A DNA stretch of 64,000 bases, taken from Deroplatys truncata (lineage: Eukaryota; Arthropoda; Insecta; Mantodea; Mantidae). The stretch is from contig CM060985.1 of assembly GCA_030765065.1 (NCBI GenBank), forward strand, positions 3,286,001 to 3,350,000, written 5' to 3'. Shown here one piece after another: positions 48,058 through 63,700 of this stretch; the stretch's first letter is position 1, and the number at the start of each line of letters is the position of its first letter. The position numbers and the translations under genes are program-made. The notes under the pieces are model-generated. The model did not search any database, was not told the origin of the DNA, and saw only the letters and a program-made list of their open reading frames with translations.

Positions 48058-48681
48058 CTTGTTTGTCGTACTACCTGGACACAATCATAAGGGTAGAAAA
48101 TGTGAGCTTTTTGTTCTTTTCTTGACATTTTCTATTTCCAATACTTAACATATTGTAGAGTATAAGTAGAAACGATAAGATTCTTTATTTGTGCAGAAGG
48201 GTACAAGTTGACTTATTAAAGGTACCAATATAACCTTCTGTCCAAACTCTTATTCCACATTCAGATAGAGATGCAAGTATTGAAAATTAACATATAGCTT
48301 TTGCCCAAACAAAATCTGAGTCATCTCCTTCCAAGGGGAACCAAAAACTTGACTTATACCCTTCTATCCTAACACGAGCAATTTGTCCCCTTTCGTTAAT
48401 GCTCCCTAACACAAAACAAAGAGAAATGTACAAGCTGACAGAAATAAACAAACCTAAAGAGAAGGTGTTTATTTTGCTTTCTTTGCAAAAACCACAATCA
48501 TTTTACTTGCACTTGGGGTACATGAGATACCATAGAACTAGCTTGCAAGGTGAAACCAATGCTTAAAGTAACAGGTGATTTATCACTGCGACTGAAACAC
48601 ACTAGCAGGTTTTCCCAAACATGCAGAAGGTATAGTGTTGTATTGCCATATCACGAGAAAAAATAATAGCGCCAATCTTCT
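48058..48681. other. Unique stretch, no gene seen
   Basis: Nothing recognised; a few short ORFs. Confidence 0.45.
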
Positions 48682-49020
48682 TTGACAGTCTACTGCTCAG
48701 AGATAATTTACAATTTTGCTACTCAGTTGAATGACGACGACATTGAACAATGCACAGCACAAATGTCGCTTCACATTTTAACTAACTATTTTGGGGAGAG
48801 AATAACAACTAAAGACAGCTGGCCACCAGATTATTTCCTTCGGGGAACTGCGAAATCACAGGTGTACAAAACTAATCCAAAAACCTTTGATGAACTTAAG
48901 GTGAATATTATCACTTATGTGCGATCAAGAAACTTGGTGAAAGTCTTCGACAATATGTATAAACGAATTGCAGTCTGACTTCAAACACAAGGACAAAACA
49001 GCCAGCATCAATTATGATTA
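48682..49020 (+). pseudogene. C-terminal fragment of a mariner-like transposase
   Basis: The 98-codon frame reads QLNDDDIEQCTAQ, then LTNYFGERITTKDSWPPDY, FLRG, KSQVYKTNPKTFDELKVNI and KVFDNMYKRIAV; just after the stop a CLQTQGQNSQHQL-like stretch continues. This order (FGERI, WPP, DYFLWG, KS.VY..NP.T.DELK, VFDN) is the C-terminal half of a widespread insect mariner-like DDD transposase. The WPPRSPDLTPPDYF block has lost its middle, which would carry a catalytic Asp, and the first catalytic region is not seen. The fragment is inactive. Confidence 0.6.
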
Positions 49021-49150
49021 ATAGTGGCGAGTACAAAGCTTACGGTTTGTTTTTATTCAAGCAGCAGTCCATTCTGCCAACATAACTGCAATTGCTAGCG
49101 AGCTCACCAGCTGCCACAAGAAAGTTCCCTGGCACACTATATATGTAGCA

Positions 49151-52100
49151 TAGTATCTTTGTTGAGAGATGACAACAGTGATACTTCATATTCCTCTTCC
49201 TCCTTCAGTGAAAGTGAGTCCATCTTCACATCACTTGTTTGAGATGAGTGTATCTTGTTTATAAGATATATATAGTATAGTGTTACTGCTGAGATATGAC
49301 AACAGTGTAATTTCATTTTCCTCTTCCTCCTTCAGTGAAAGTGAGTCCATCTCCACATCACTTGTTTGAGATGAGTGTATCCTGTTTATAAGATATATAT
49401 AGTATAGTGTCATTGCTGAGAGATGACAACAGTGATTCTTCATTTTCCTCTTCCTCCTTCACTGAAAGTGAGTCCATCTCCACATCACTTGTTTGAGATG
49501 AGTGTATCTTGTTTATAAGATATATATATAGTATAGTGTTACTGCTGAGAGATGACAACAGTGATTCTTCATTTTACTCTTCCTCCTTCAGTGAAAGTGA
49601 GTCCATCTCCACATTACTTGTTTGATATGAGTGTATCTTGTTTATAAGATATATATAGTATAGTGTTACTGCTGAGAGATGACAACAGTGATTCTTCATT
49701 TTCCTCTTCCTGCTTCAGTGAAAGTGAGTCCATCTCCACATCACTTGTTTGAGATGAGTGTATCTTGTTTATAAGATATATATAGTATAGTGTTACTGCT
49801 GAGAGATGACAACAGTGATTCTTCATTTTCCTCTTCCTGCTTCAGTGAAAGTGAGTCCATCTCCACATCACTTGTTTGAGATGAGTGTATCTTGTTTATA
49901 AGATATATATAGTATAGTGTTACTGCTGAGAGATGACAACAGTGATTCTTCATTTTCCTCTTCCTCCTTCAGTGTAAGTGAGTCCATCTCCACATCACTT
50001 GTTTGAGATGAGTGTATCTTGTTTATAAGATATATATAGTATAGTGTCATTGCTGAGAGATGACAACAGTGATTCTTCATTTTCCTCTTCCTCCTTCAGT
50101 GAAAGTGAGTCCATCTCCACATCACTTGTTTGAGATGAGTGTATCTTGTTTATAAGATATATATATAGTATAGTGTTACTGCTGAGAGATGACAACAGTG
50201 ATTCTTCATTTTCCTCTTCCTCCTTCACTGAAAGTGAGTCCATCTCCACATCACTTGTTTGAGATGAGTGTATCTTGTTTATAAGATATATATAGTATAG
50301 TGTTACTGCTGAGAGATGACAACAGTGATTCTTCATTTTCCTCTTCCTGCTTCAGTGAAAGTGAGTCCATCTCCACATCACTTGTTTGAGATGAGTGTAT
50401 CTTGTTTATAAGATATATATAGTATAGTGTTACTGCTGAGAGATGACAACAGTGATTCTTCATTTTCTTCTTCCTCCTTCACTGAAAGTGAGTCCATCTC
50501 CACATCACTTGTTTGAGATGAGTGTATCTTGTTTATAAGATATATATATAGTATAGTGTTACTGCTGAGAGATGACAACAGTGATTCTTCATTTTCCTCT
50601 TCCTCCTTCACTGAAAGTGAGTCCATCTCCACATCACTTGTTTGAGATGAGTGTATCTTGTTTATAAGATATATATAGTATAGTGTTACTGCTGAGAGAT
50701 GACAACAGTGATTCTTCATTTTCCTCTTCCTCCTTCAGTGAAAGTGAGTCCATCTCCACATTACTTGTTTGAGATGAGTGTAGCTTGTTTATAAGATATA
50801 TATAGTATAGTGTCATTGCTGAGAGATGACAACAGTGATTCTTCATTTTCCTCTTCCTCCTTCAGTGTAAGTGAGTCCAGATCCACATCACTTGTTTGAG
50901 ATGAGTGTATCTTGTTTATAAGATATATATAGTATAGTGTTACTGCTGAGAGATGACAACAGTGATTCTTCATTTTCCTCTTCCTCCTACACTGAAAGTG
51001 AGTCCATCTCCACATCACTTGTTTGAGATGAGTGTATCTTGTTTATAAGATATATATAGTATAGTGTCATTGCTGAGAGATGACAACAGTGATTCTTCAT
51101 ATTCCTCTTCCTCCTTCAGTGAAAGTAAGTCCAACTTCACATCACTTGTTTGAGATGAGTGTATCTTGTTTATAAGATATATATAGTATAGTGTTACTGC
51201 TGAGAGATGACAACAGTGATTCTTCATTTTCTTCTTTCTCCTTTAGTGAAAGTGAGTTCATCTCCACATCACTTGTTTGAGATGAGTGTATCTTGTTTAT
51301 AAGATATATATAGTATAGTGTTACTGCTGAGAGATGACAACAGTGATTCTTCATTTTCCTCTTCCTCCTTCAGTGAAAGTGAGTCCATCTCCACATCACT
51401 TGTTTGAGATGAGTGTATCTTGTTTATAAGATATATATAGTATAGTGTTACTGCTGAGAGATGACAACAGTGATTCTTCATTTTCCTCTTCCTCCTTCAG
51501 TGAAAGTGAGCCCATCTCCACATCACTTGTTTGAGATGAGTGTATCTTGTTTATAAGATATATATAGTATAGTGTTACTGCTGAGAGATGACAAAAGTGA
51601 TTCTTCATTTTCCTCTTCCTCCTTCAGTAAAAGTGAGTCCAACTTCACATCACTTGTTTGAGATGAGTGTATCTTGTTTATAAGATATATATAGTATAGT
51701 GTCATTGCTGAGAGATGACAACAGTGATTCTTCATTTTCCTCTTCCTCCTTCAGTGAAAGTGAGTCCATCTCCACATCACTTGTTTGAGATGAGTGTATC
51801 TTGTTTATAAGATATATATAGTATAGTGTTACTGCTGAGAGATGACAACAGTGATTCTTCATTTTCCTCTTCCTCCTTTAGTAAAACTGAGTCCATCTCC
51901 ACATCACTTGTTTGAGATGAGTGTATCTTGTTTATAAGATATATATAGTATAGTGTTACTGCTGAGAGATGACAACAGTGATTCTTCATTTTCTTCTTCC
52001 TCCTTCAGTGAAACTGAGTCCATCTCCACATCACTTGTTTGAGATGAGTGTATCTTGTTTATAAGATATATATAGTATAGTGTCATTGCTGAGAGATGAC

Positions 52101-55100
52101 AACAGTGATTCTTCATTTTCCTCTTCCTCCTTCAGTGAAAGTGAGTCCATCTCCACATCACTTGTTTGAGATGAGTGTATCTTGTTTATAAGATATATAT
52201 AGTATAGTGTTACTGCTGAGAGATGACAACAGTGATTCTTCATTTTCCTCTTCCTGCTTCAGTGAAAGTGAGTCCATCTCCACAATACTTGTTTGAGATG
52301 AGTGTATCTTGTTTATAAGATGTATATATAGTATAGTGTTACTGCTGAGAGATGACAACAGTGATTCTTCATTTTCCTCTTCCTCCTTCAGTGAAAGTGA
52401 GTCCATCTCCACATCACTTGTTTGAGATGAGTGTATCTTGTTTATAAGATATATATAGTATAGTGTTACTGCTGAGAGATGACAACAGTGTAATTCCATT
52501 TTCCTCTTCCTCCTTCAGTGAAAGTGAGTGCATCTCCACATCACTTGTTTGAGATGAGTGTATCTTGTTTATAAGATATATATAGTATAGTGTTACTGCT
52601 GAGAGATGACAACAGTGATTCTTCATTTTCCTCTTCCTCCTTCAGTGAAAGTGAGTCCATCTCCACATCACTTGTTTGAGATGAGTGTATCTTGTTTATA
52701 AGATAGATATATAGTATAGTGTTACTGCTGAGAGATGACAACAGTGATTCTTCATTTTCCTCTTCCTCCTTCACTGAAAGTGAGTCCATCTCCACATCAC
52801 CTGTTTGAGATGAGTGTATCTTGTTTATAAGATATATATAGTATAGTGTTACTGCTGAGAGATGAGAACAGTGATTCTTCATTTTCCTCTTCCTCCTTCA
52901 CTGAAAGTGAGTCCATCTCCACATCACTTGTTTGAGATGAGTGTATCTTGTTTATAAGATATATATAGTATAGTGTCATTGCTGAGAGATGACAACAGTG
53001 ATTCTTCATTTTCCTCTTCCTCCTTCAGTGAAAGTGAGTCCATCTCCACATCACTTGTTTGAGATGAGTGTATCTTGTTTATAAGATATATATAGTATAG
53101 TGTCATTGCTGAGAGATGACAACAGTGATTCTTCATTTTCCTCTTCCTCCTTCAGTGAAAGTAAGTCATCTCCACATCACTTGTTTGAGATGAGTGTATC
53201 TTGTTTATAAGATATATATAGTATAGTGTCATTGCTGAGAGATGACAACAGTGATTCTTCATTTTCCTCTTCCTCCTTCAGTGAAAGTGAGTCCATCTCC
53301 ACATCACTTGTTTGAGATGAGTGTATCTTGTTTATAAGATATATATAGTATAGTGTTACTGCTGAGAGATGATACAGTGATACTTCATTTTCCTCTTCCT
53401 CCTTTAGTGAAACTGAGTCCATCTCCACATCACTTGTTTGAGATGAGTGTATCTTGTTTATAAGATATATATAGTATAGTGTTACTGCTGAGAGATGACA
53501 ACAGTGATACTTCATTTTCCTCTTCCTCCTTCAGTGAAAGTGAGTCCATCTCCACATCACTTGTTTGAGATGAGTGTATCTTGTTTATAAGATATATATA
53601 GTATAGTGTTACTGCTGAGAGATGACAACAGTGATTCTTCATTTTCCTCTTCCTCCTTCAGTGAAAGTGAGTCCATCTCCACATCACTTGTTTGAGATGA
53701 GTGTATCTTGTTTATAAGATATATATAGTATAGTGTCATTGCTGAGAGATGACAACAGTGATTCTTCATTTTCCTCTTCCTCCTTCAGTGAAAGTGAGTC
53801 CATCTCCACATCACTTGTTTGAGATGAGTGTATCTTGTTTATAAGATATATATAGTATAGTGTTACTGCTGAGAGATGACAACAGTGATTCTTCATTTTC
53901 CTCTTCCTCCTTCAGTGAAAGTGAGTCCATCTCCACATCACTTGTTTGAGATGAGTGTATCTTGTTTATAAGATATATATAGTATAGTGTTACTGCTGAG
54001 TGATGACAACAGTGATTCTTCATTTTCTTCTTCCTCCTTCAGTGAAAGTGAGTCCATCTCCACATCACTTGTTTGAGATGAGTGTATCTTGTTTATAACA
54101 TATATATAGTATAGTGTTACTGCTGAGAGATGACAACAGTGATTCTTCATTTTCCTCTTCCTCCTTCAGTGAAAGTAAGTCATCTCCACATCACTTGTTT
54201 GAGATGAGTGTATCTTGTTTATAACATATATATAGTATAGTGTTACTGCTGAGAGATGACAACAGTGTAATTTCATTTTCCTCTTCCTCCTTCAGTGAAA
54301 GTGAGTCCATCTGCACATCACTTGTTTGAGATGAGTGTATCTTGTTTATAACATATATATAGTATAGTGTCATTGCTGAGAGATGACAACACTGATTCTT
54401 CATTTTCCTCTTCCTCCTTCACTGAAAGTGAGCATCTCCACATCACTTGTTTGAGATGAGTGTATCTTGTTTATAAGATATATATAGTATAGTGTCATTG
54501 CTGAGAGATGACAACAGTGATTCTTCATTTTCCTCTTCCTCCTTCAGTGTAAGTGAGTCCATCTCCACATCACTTGTTTGAGATGAGTGTATCTTCTTTA
54601 TAAGATATATGTAGCATAGTATCTTTGTTGAGAGATGACAACAGTGATTCTTCATTTTCCTCTTCCTCCTTCAGTGAAAGTGAGTCCATCTCCACATCAC
54701 TTGTTTGAGATGAGTGTATCTTGTTTATAAGATATATATAGTATAGTGTTACTGCTGAGAGATGACAACAGTGTAATTTCATTTTCCTCTTCCTCCTTCA
54801 GTGAAAGTGAGTCCATCTCCACATCACTTGTTTGAGATGAGTGTATCTTGTTTATAAGATATATATAGTATAGTGTCATTGCTGAGAGATGACAACAGTG
54901 ATTCTTCATTTTCCTCTTCCTCCTTCAGTGAAAGTGAGTCCATCTCCACATCACTTGTTTGAGATGAGTGTATCTTGTTTATAACATATATATAGTATAG
55001 TGTCATTGCTGAGAGATGACAACAGTGATTCTTCATTTTCCTCTTCCTCCTTCAGTGAAAGTGAGTCCATCTCCACATCACTTGTTTGAGATGAGTGTAT

Positions 55101-58100
55101 CTTGTTTATAAGATATATATAGTATAGTGTCATTGCTGAGAGATGACAACAGTATAATTTCATTTTCCTCTTCCTCCTTCAGTGAAAGTGAGTCCATCTC
55201 CACATCACTTGTTTGAGATGAGTGTATCTTGTTTATAACATATATATAGTATAGTGTCATTGCTGAGAGATGACAACAGTGATTCTTCATTTTCCTCTTC
55301 CTCCTTCAGTGAAAGTGAGTCCATCTCCACATCACTTATTTGAGATGAGTGTATCTTGTTTATAAGATATATATAGTATAGTGTTACTGCTGAGAGATGA
55401 CAACAGTGATTCTTCATTTTCCTCTTCCTCCTTCAGTGAAAGTGAGTCCATCTCCACATCACTTGTTTCAGATGAGTGTATCTTGTTTATAACATATATA
55501 TAGTATAGTGTTACTGCTGAGAGATGACAACAGTGATTCTTCATTTTCCTCTTCCTCCTTCAGTGAAAGTGAGTCCATCTCCACATCACTTGTTTGAGAT
55601 GAGTGTATCTTGTTTATAAGATATATATAGTATACTCTTACTGCTGAGAGATGACACAGTGATACTTCATTTTCCTCTTCCTCCTTCACTGAAAGTGAGT
55701 CCATCTCCACATCACTTGTTTGAGATGAGTGTATCTTGTTTATAAGATATATATAGTATAGTGTTACTGCTGAGAGATGACAACAGTGATTCTTCATTTT
55801 CCTCTTCCTCCTTCAGTGAAAGTGAGTCCATCTCCACATCACTTGTTTGAGATGAGTGTATCTTGTTTATAAGATATATATAGTATAGTGTTACTGCTGA
55901 GAGATGACAACAGTGATTCTTCATTTTACTCTTCCTCCTTTAGTGAAAGTGAGTCCATCTTCACATCACTTGTTTGAGATGAGTGTATCTTGTTTATAAG
56001 ATATATATAGTATAGTGTTACTGCTGAGAGATGACAACAGTGATTCTTCATTTTCGTCTTCCTCCTTCAGTGAAAGTAAGTCATCTCCACATCACTTGTT
56101 TGAGATGACTGTATGTTGTTTATAAGATATATATAGTATAGTGTTACTGCTGAGAGATGACAACAGTGATTCTTCATTTTACTCTTCCTCCTTCAGTGAA
56201 ACTGAGTCCATCTCCACATCACTTGTTTGAGATGAGTGTATCTTGTTTATAAGATATATATAGTATAGTGTCATTGCTGAGAGATGACAACAGTGATTCT
56301 TCATTTTCCTCTTCCTCCTTCAGTGAAAGTGAGTCCATCTCCACATCACTTGTTTGAGATGAGTGTATCTTGTTTATAAGATATATATAGTATAGTGTCA
56401 TTGCTGAGAGATGACAACAGTGATTCTTCATTTTCCTCTTCCTCCTTCAGTGAAAGTGAGTCCATCTCCACATCACTTGTTTGAGATGAGTGTATCTTGT
56501 TTATAAGATATATATAGGATAGTGTTATTGCTGAGAGATGACAACAGTGATTCTTCATTTTCCTCTTCCTCCTTCAGTGAAAGTAAGTCATCTCCACATT
56601 ACTTGTTTGAGATGAGTGTATCTTGTTTATAAGATATATATAGTATAGTGTTACTGCTGAGAGATGACAACAGTGATTCTTCATTTTACTCTTCCTTCAG
56701 TGTAAGTGAGTCCATCTCCACATCACTTGTTTGAGATGAGTGTATCTTGTTTATAAGATATATATAGTATAGTGTTACTGCTGAGAGATGACAACAGTGA
56801 TTCTTCATTTTCCTCTTCCTCCTTCAGTGAAAGTGAGTCCATCTCCACATCACTTGTTTGAGATGAGTGTATCTTGTTTATAAGATATATATAGTATAGT
56901 GTTACTGCTGAGATGACAACAGTGATTCTTCATTTTCCTCTTCCTCCTTCAGTGAAAGTGAGTCCATCTCCACATCACTTGTTTCAGATGAGTGTATCTT
57001 GTTTATAACATATATATAGTATAGTGTTACTGCTGAGAGATGACAACAGTGATTCTTCATTTTCTTCTTTCTCCTTTAGTGAAAGTGAGTCCATCTCCAC
57101 ATCACTTGTTTGAGATGAGTGTATCTTGTTTATAAGATATATATATAGTATAGTGTTACTGCTGAGAGATGACAACAGTGATTCTTCATTTTCCTCTTCC
57201 TCCTTCAGTGAAAGTGAGTCCATCTCCACATCACTTGTTTGAGATGAGTGTATCTTGTTTATGAGATATATATAGTATAGTGTTACTGCTGAGAGATGAC
57301 ACAGTGATACTTCATTTTCCTCTTCCTCCTTCAGTGTAAGTGAGTCCATCTCCACATCACTTGTTTGAGATGAGTGTATCTTGTTTATAAGATATATATA
57401 GTATAGTGTTACTGCTGAGAGATGACAACACTGATTCTTCATTTTCCTCTTCCTCCTTCACTGAAAGTGAGTCCATCTCCACATCACTTGTTTGAGATGA
57501 GTGTATCTTGTTTATAAGATATATATAGTATAGTGTCATTGCTGAGAGATGACAACAGTGATTCTTCATTTTCTTCTTCCTCCTTTAGTGAAAGTGAGTC
57601 CATCTTCACATCACTTGTTTGAGATGAGTGTATCTTGTTTATAAGATATATATAGTATAGTGTTACTGCTGAGAGATGACAACAGTGATTCTTCATTTTC
57701 TTCTTCCTCCTTCAGTGAGAGTAAGTCATCTCCACATCACTTGTTTGAGATGACTGTATGTTGTTTATAAGATATATATAGTATAGTGTTACTGCTGAGA
57801 GATGACAACAGTGATTCTTCATTTTCTTCTTCCTCCTTCAGTGAAACTGAGTCCATCTCCACATCACTTGTTTGAGATGAGTGTATCTTGTTTATAAGAT
57901 ATATATAGTATAGTGTTACTGCTGAGAGATGACAACAGTGATACTTCATTTTCCTCTTCCTCCTTCAGTGAAAGTAAGTCCATCTCCACATCACTTGTTT
58001 GAGATGAGTGTATCTTGTTTATAAGATATATATAGTATAGTGTTACTGCTGAGAGATGACAACAGTGATTCTTCATTTTCCTCTTCCTCCTTCAGTGAAA

Positions 58101-60678
58101 GTGAGTCCATCTTCACATCACTTGTTTGAGATGAGTGTATCTTGTTTATAAGATATATATAGTATAGTGTCATTGCTGAGAGATGACAACAGTGATTCTT
58201 CATTTTCCTCTTCCTCCTTCAGTGAAAGTGAGTCCATCTCCACATCACTTGTTTGAGATGAGTGTATCTTGTTTATAAGATATATATAGTATAGTGTTAC
58301 TGCTGAGAGATGACAACAGTGATTCTTCATTTTCCTCTTCCTCCTTCAGTGAAAGTGAGTCCATCTCCACATCACTTGTTTGAGATGAGTGTATCTTGTT
58401 TATAAGATATATATAGTATAGTGTTACTGCTGAGAGATGACAACAGTGATTCTTTATTTTCCTCTTCCTCCTTCAGTGAAAGTGAGTCCATCTCCACATC
58501 ACTTGTTTGAGATGAGTGTATCTTGTTTATAAGATATATATAGTATAGTGTTACTGCTGAGAGATGACAACAGTGATACTTCATTTTCCTCTTCCTCCTT
58601 CAGTGAAAGTGAGTCCATCTCCACATCACTTGTTTGAGATGAGTGTATCTTGTTTATAACATATATATAGTATAGTGTCATTGCTGAGAGATGACAACAG
58701 TGATTCTTTATTTTCCTCTTCCTCCTTTAGTGAAAGTAAGTCATTTCCACATCACTTGTTTGAGATGAGTGTATCTTGTTTATAAGATATATATAGTATA
58801 GTGTTACTGCTGAGAGATGACAACAGTGATTCTTCATTTTCTTCTTCCTCCTTCAGTGAAAGTGAGTCCATCTCCACATCACTTGTTTGAGATGAGTGTA
58901 TCTTGTTTATAAGATATATATAGTATAGTGTTACTGCTGAGAGATGACAACAGTGATTCTTCATTTTCCTCTTCCTCCTTCAGTGAAAGTGAGTCCATCT
59001 CCACATCACTTGTTTGAGATGAGTGTATCTTGTTTATAAGATATATATAGTATAGTGTTACTGCTGAGAGATGATACAGTGATACTTCATTTTCCTCTTC
59101 CTCCTTCAGTGAAAGTGAGTCCATCTCCACATCACTTGTTTGAGATGAGTGTATCTTGTTTATAAGATATATATAGTATAGTGTTACTGCTGAGAGATGA
59201 CAACAGTGATTCTTCATTTTCTTCTTCCTCCTTCAGTGAAAGTGAGTCCATCTCCACATCACTTGTTTGAGATGAGTGTATCTTGTTTATAAGATATATA
59301 TAGTATAGTGTTACTGCTGAGAGATGACAACAGTGATTCTTCATTTTCCTCTTCCTCCTTCAGTGAAAGTGAGTCCATCTCCACATCACTTGTTTGAGAT
59401 GAGTGTATCTTGTTTATAAGATATATATAGTATAGTGTTACTGCTGAGATGACAACAGTGATTCTTCATTTTCCTCTTCCTCCTTCAGTGAAACTGAGTC
59501 CATCTCCACATCACTTGTTTGAGATGAGTGTATCTTGTTTATAAGATATATATATAGTATAGTGTTACTGCTGAGAGATGACAACAGTGATTCTTCATTT
59601 TCCTCTTCCTGCTTCAGTGAAAGTGAGTCCATCTCCACAATACTTGTTTGAGATGAGTGTATCTTGTTTATAAGATGTATATAGTATAGTGTTACTGCTG
59701 AGAGATGACAACAGTGATTCTTCATTTTCCTCTTCCTCCTTCACTGAAAGTAAGTCATCTCCACATCACTTGTTTGAGATGAGTGTATCTTGTTTATAAG
59801 ATATATATAGTATAGTGTTACTGCTGAGAGATGACAACAGTGATTCTTCATTTTCCTCTTCCTCCTTCAGTGAAAGTGAGTCATCTCCAAATCACTTGTT
59901 TGAGATGAGTGTATCTTGTTTATAAGATATATATAGTATAGTGTTACTGCTGAGGGATGACAACAGTGATTCTTCATTTTCCTCTTCCTTCAGTGTAAGT
60001 GAGTCCATCTCCACATCACTTGTTTGAGATGAGTGTATCTTGTTTATAAGATATATATAGTATAGTCTTACTGCTGAGAGATGACACAGTGATACTTCAT
60101 TTTCCTCTTCCTCCTTCAGTGAAAGTGAGTCCATCTCCACATCACTTGTTTGAGATGAGTGTATCTTGTTTATAAGATATATATAGTATAGTGTTACTGC
60201 TGAGAGATGACACAGTGATACTTCATTTTCCTCTTCCTCCTTCAGTGAAAGTGAGTCCATCTCCACATCACTTGTTTGAGATGAGTGTATCTTGTTTATA
60301 AGATATATATAGTATAGTGTGATTGCTGAGAGATGACAACAGTGATTCTTCATTTTCCTCTTCCTCCTTCACTGAAAGTGAGTCCATCTCCACATCACTT
60401 GTTTGAGATGAGTGTATCTTGTTTGTAAGATATATATAGTATAGTGTCATTGCTGAGAGATGACAACAGTGATTCTTCATTTTCCTCTTCCTCCTTCAGT
60501 GAAAGTGAGTCCATCTCCACATTACTTGTTTGAGATGAGTGTATCTTGTTTATAAGATATATATAGTATAGTGTTACTGCTGAGAGATGACAACAGTGTT
60601 TCTTCACTTTCCTCTTCCTTCAGTGTAAGTGAGTCCATCTCCAGATCACTTGTTTGAGATGAGTGTATCGTGTTTATA

Positions 60679-60731
<53 letters not shown>

Positions 60732-63700
60732 TATATAGTATAGTGTTACTGCTGAGAGATGACAACTGTGATTCTTCATTTTCCTCTTCCTCCTTCAGTG
60801 AAAGTGAGTCCATCTCCACATCACTTGTTTGAGATGAGTGTATCTTGTTTATAAGATATATATAGTATAGTGTTACTGCTGAGAGATGACAACAGTGATA
60901 CTTCATTTTCCTCTTCCTCCTTCAGTGAAAGTGAGTCCAACTTCACATCACTTGTTTGAGATGAGTGTATCTTGTTTATAAGATATATATAGTATAGTGT
61001 CATTGCTGAGAGATGACAACAGTGATTCTTCATTTTCCTCTTCCTCCTTCAGTGTAAGTGAGTCCAACTTCACATCACTTGTTTGAGATGAGTGTATCTT
61101 GTTTATAAGATATATATAGTATAGTGTCATTGCTGAGAGATGACAACAGTGATTCTTCATTTTCCTCTTCCTCCTTCAGTGAAAGTGAGTCCATCTCCAC
61201 ATCACTTGTTTGAGATGAGTGTATCTTGTTTATAAGATGTATATAGTATAGTGTTACTGCTGAGAGATGACAACAGTGTAATTTCATTTTCCTCTTCCTC
61301 CTTCAGTGAAAGTGAGTCCATCTCCACATCACTTGTTTGAGATGAGTGTATCTTGTTTATAAGATATATATAGTATAGTGTTACTGCTGAGAGATGACAA
61401 CAGTGATTCTTCATTTTCTTCTTCCTCCTTCAGTGAAAGTGAGTCCATCTCCACATCACTTGTTTGAGATGAGTGTATCTTGTTTATAAGATATATGTAG
61501 CATAGTATCTTTGTTGAGAGATGACAACAGTGATACCTCATTTTCCTCTTCCTCCTTCAGTGAAAGTAAGTCATCTCCACATCACTTGTTTGAGATGAGT
61601 GTATCTTGTTTATAACATATATATAGTATAGTGTTACTGCTGAGAGATGACAACAGTGATACTTCATTTTCCTCTTCCCCCTTCAGTGAAAGTAAGTCAT
61701 CTCCACATCACTTGTTTGAGATGAGTGTATCTTGTTTATAAGATATATATAGTATAGTGTTACTGCTGAGAGATGACAACAGTGATACCTCATTTTCCTC
61801 TTCCTCCTTCAGTGAAAGTAAGTCATCTCCACATCACTTGTTTGAGATGAGTGTATCTTGTTTATAAGATATATATAGTATAGTGTTACTGCTGAGAGAT
61901 GACAACAGTGATTCTTCATTTTCCTCTTCCTCCTTCAGTGAAAGTGAGTCCATCTCCACATCACTTGTTTGAGATGAGTGTATCTTGTTTATAACATATA
62001 TATAGTATAGTGTTACTGCTGAGTGATGACAACAGTGATTCTTCATTTTCTTCTTCCTCCTTCAGTGAAAGTGAGTCCATCTCCACATCACTTGTTTGAG
62101 ATGAGTGTATCTTGTTTATAACATATATATAGTATAGTGTTACTGCTGAGTGATGACAACAGTGATTCTTCATTTTCCTCTTCCTCCTTCAGTGAAAGTG
62201 AGTCCATCTCCACATCACTTGTTTGAGATGAGTGTATCTTGTTTATGAGATATATATAGTATAGTGTCATTGCTGAGAGATGACAACAGTGATACTTCAT
62301 TTTCCTCTTCCTCCTTCACTGAAAGTAAGTCATCTCCACATCACTTGTTTGAGATGAGTGTATCTTGTTTATAAGATATATATAGTATAGTGTTACTGCT
62401 GAGAGATGACAACAGTGATTCTTCATTTTCCTCTTCCTCCTTCAGTGAAAGTAAGTCATCTCCACATCACTTGTTTGAGATGAGTGTATCTTGTTTATAA
62501 CATATATATAGTATAGTGTTACTGCTGAGAGATGACAACAGTGATACCTCATTTTCCTCTTCCTCCTTCAGTGAAAGTAAGTCATCTCCACATCACTTGT
62601 TTGAGATGAGTGTATCTTGTTTATAACATATATATAGTATAGTGTTACTGCTGAGAGATGACAACAGTGATACCTCATTTTCCTCTTCCTCCTTCAGTGA
62701 AAGTAAGTCATCTCCACATCACTTGTTTGAGATGAGTGTATCTTGTTTATAACATATATATAGTATAGTGTTACTGCTGAGTGATGACAACAGTGATTCT
62801 TCATTTTCCTCTTCCTCCTTCAGTGAAAGTAAGTCATCTCCACATCACTTGTTTGAGATGAGTGTATCTTGTTTATAACATATATATAGTATAGTGTTAC
62901 TGCTGAGAGATGACAACAGTGATACCTCATTTTCCTCTTCCTCCTTCAGTGAAAGTGAGTCCATCTCCACATCACTTGTTTGAGATGAGTGTATCTTCTT
63001 TATAAGATATATGTAGCATAGTATCTTTGTTGAGAGATGACAACAGTGATTCTTCATTTTCCTCTTCCTCCTTCAGTGAAAGTGAGTCCATCTCCACATC
63101 ACTTGTTTGAGATGAGTGTATCTTGTTTATAAGATATATATAGTATAGTGTTACTGCTGAGAGATGACAACAGTGTAATTTCATTTTCCTCTTCCTCCTT
63201 CAGTGAAAGTGAGTCCATCTCCACATCACTTGTTTGAGATGAGTGTATCTTGTTTATAAGATATATATAGTATAGTGTCATTGCTGAGAGATGACAACAG
63301 TGATTCTTCATTTTCCTCTTCCTCCTTCAGTGAAAGTGAGTCCATCTCCACATCACTTGTTTGAGATGAGTGTATCTTGTTTATAACATATATATAGTAT
63401 AGTGTCATTGCTGAGAGATGACAACAGTGATTCTTCATTTTCCTCTTCCTCCTTCAGTGAAAGTGAGTCCATCTCCACATCACTTGTTTGAGATGAGTGT
63501 ATCTTGTTTATAAGATATATATAGTATAGTGTCATTGCTGAGAGATGACAACAGTATAATTTCATTTTCCTCTTCCTCCTTCAGTGAAAGTGAGTCCATC
63601 TCCACATCAATTGTTTGAGATGAGTGTATCTTGTTTATAACATATATATAGTATAGTGTCATTGCTGAGAGATGACAACAGTGATTCTTCATTTTCCTCT

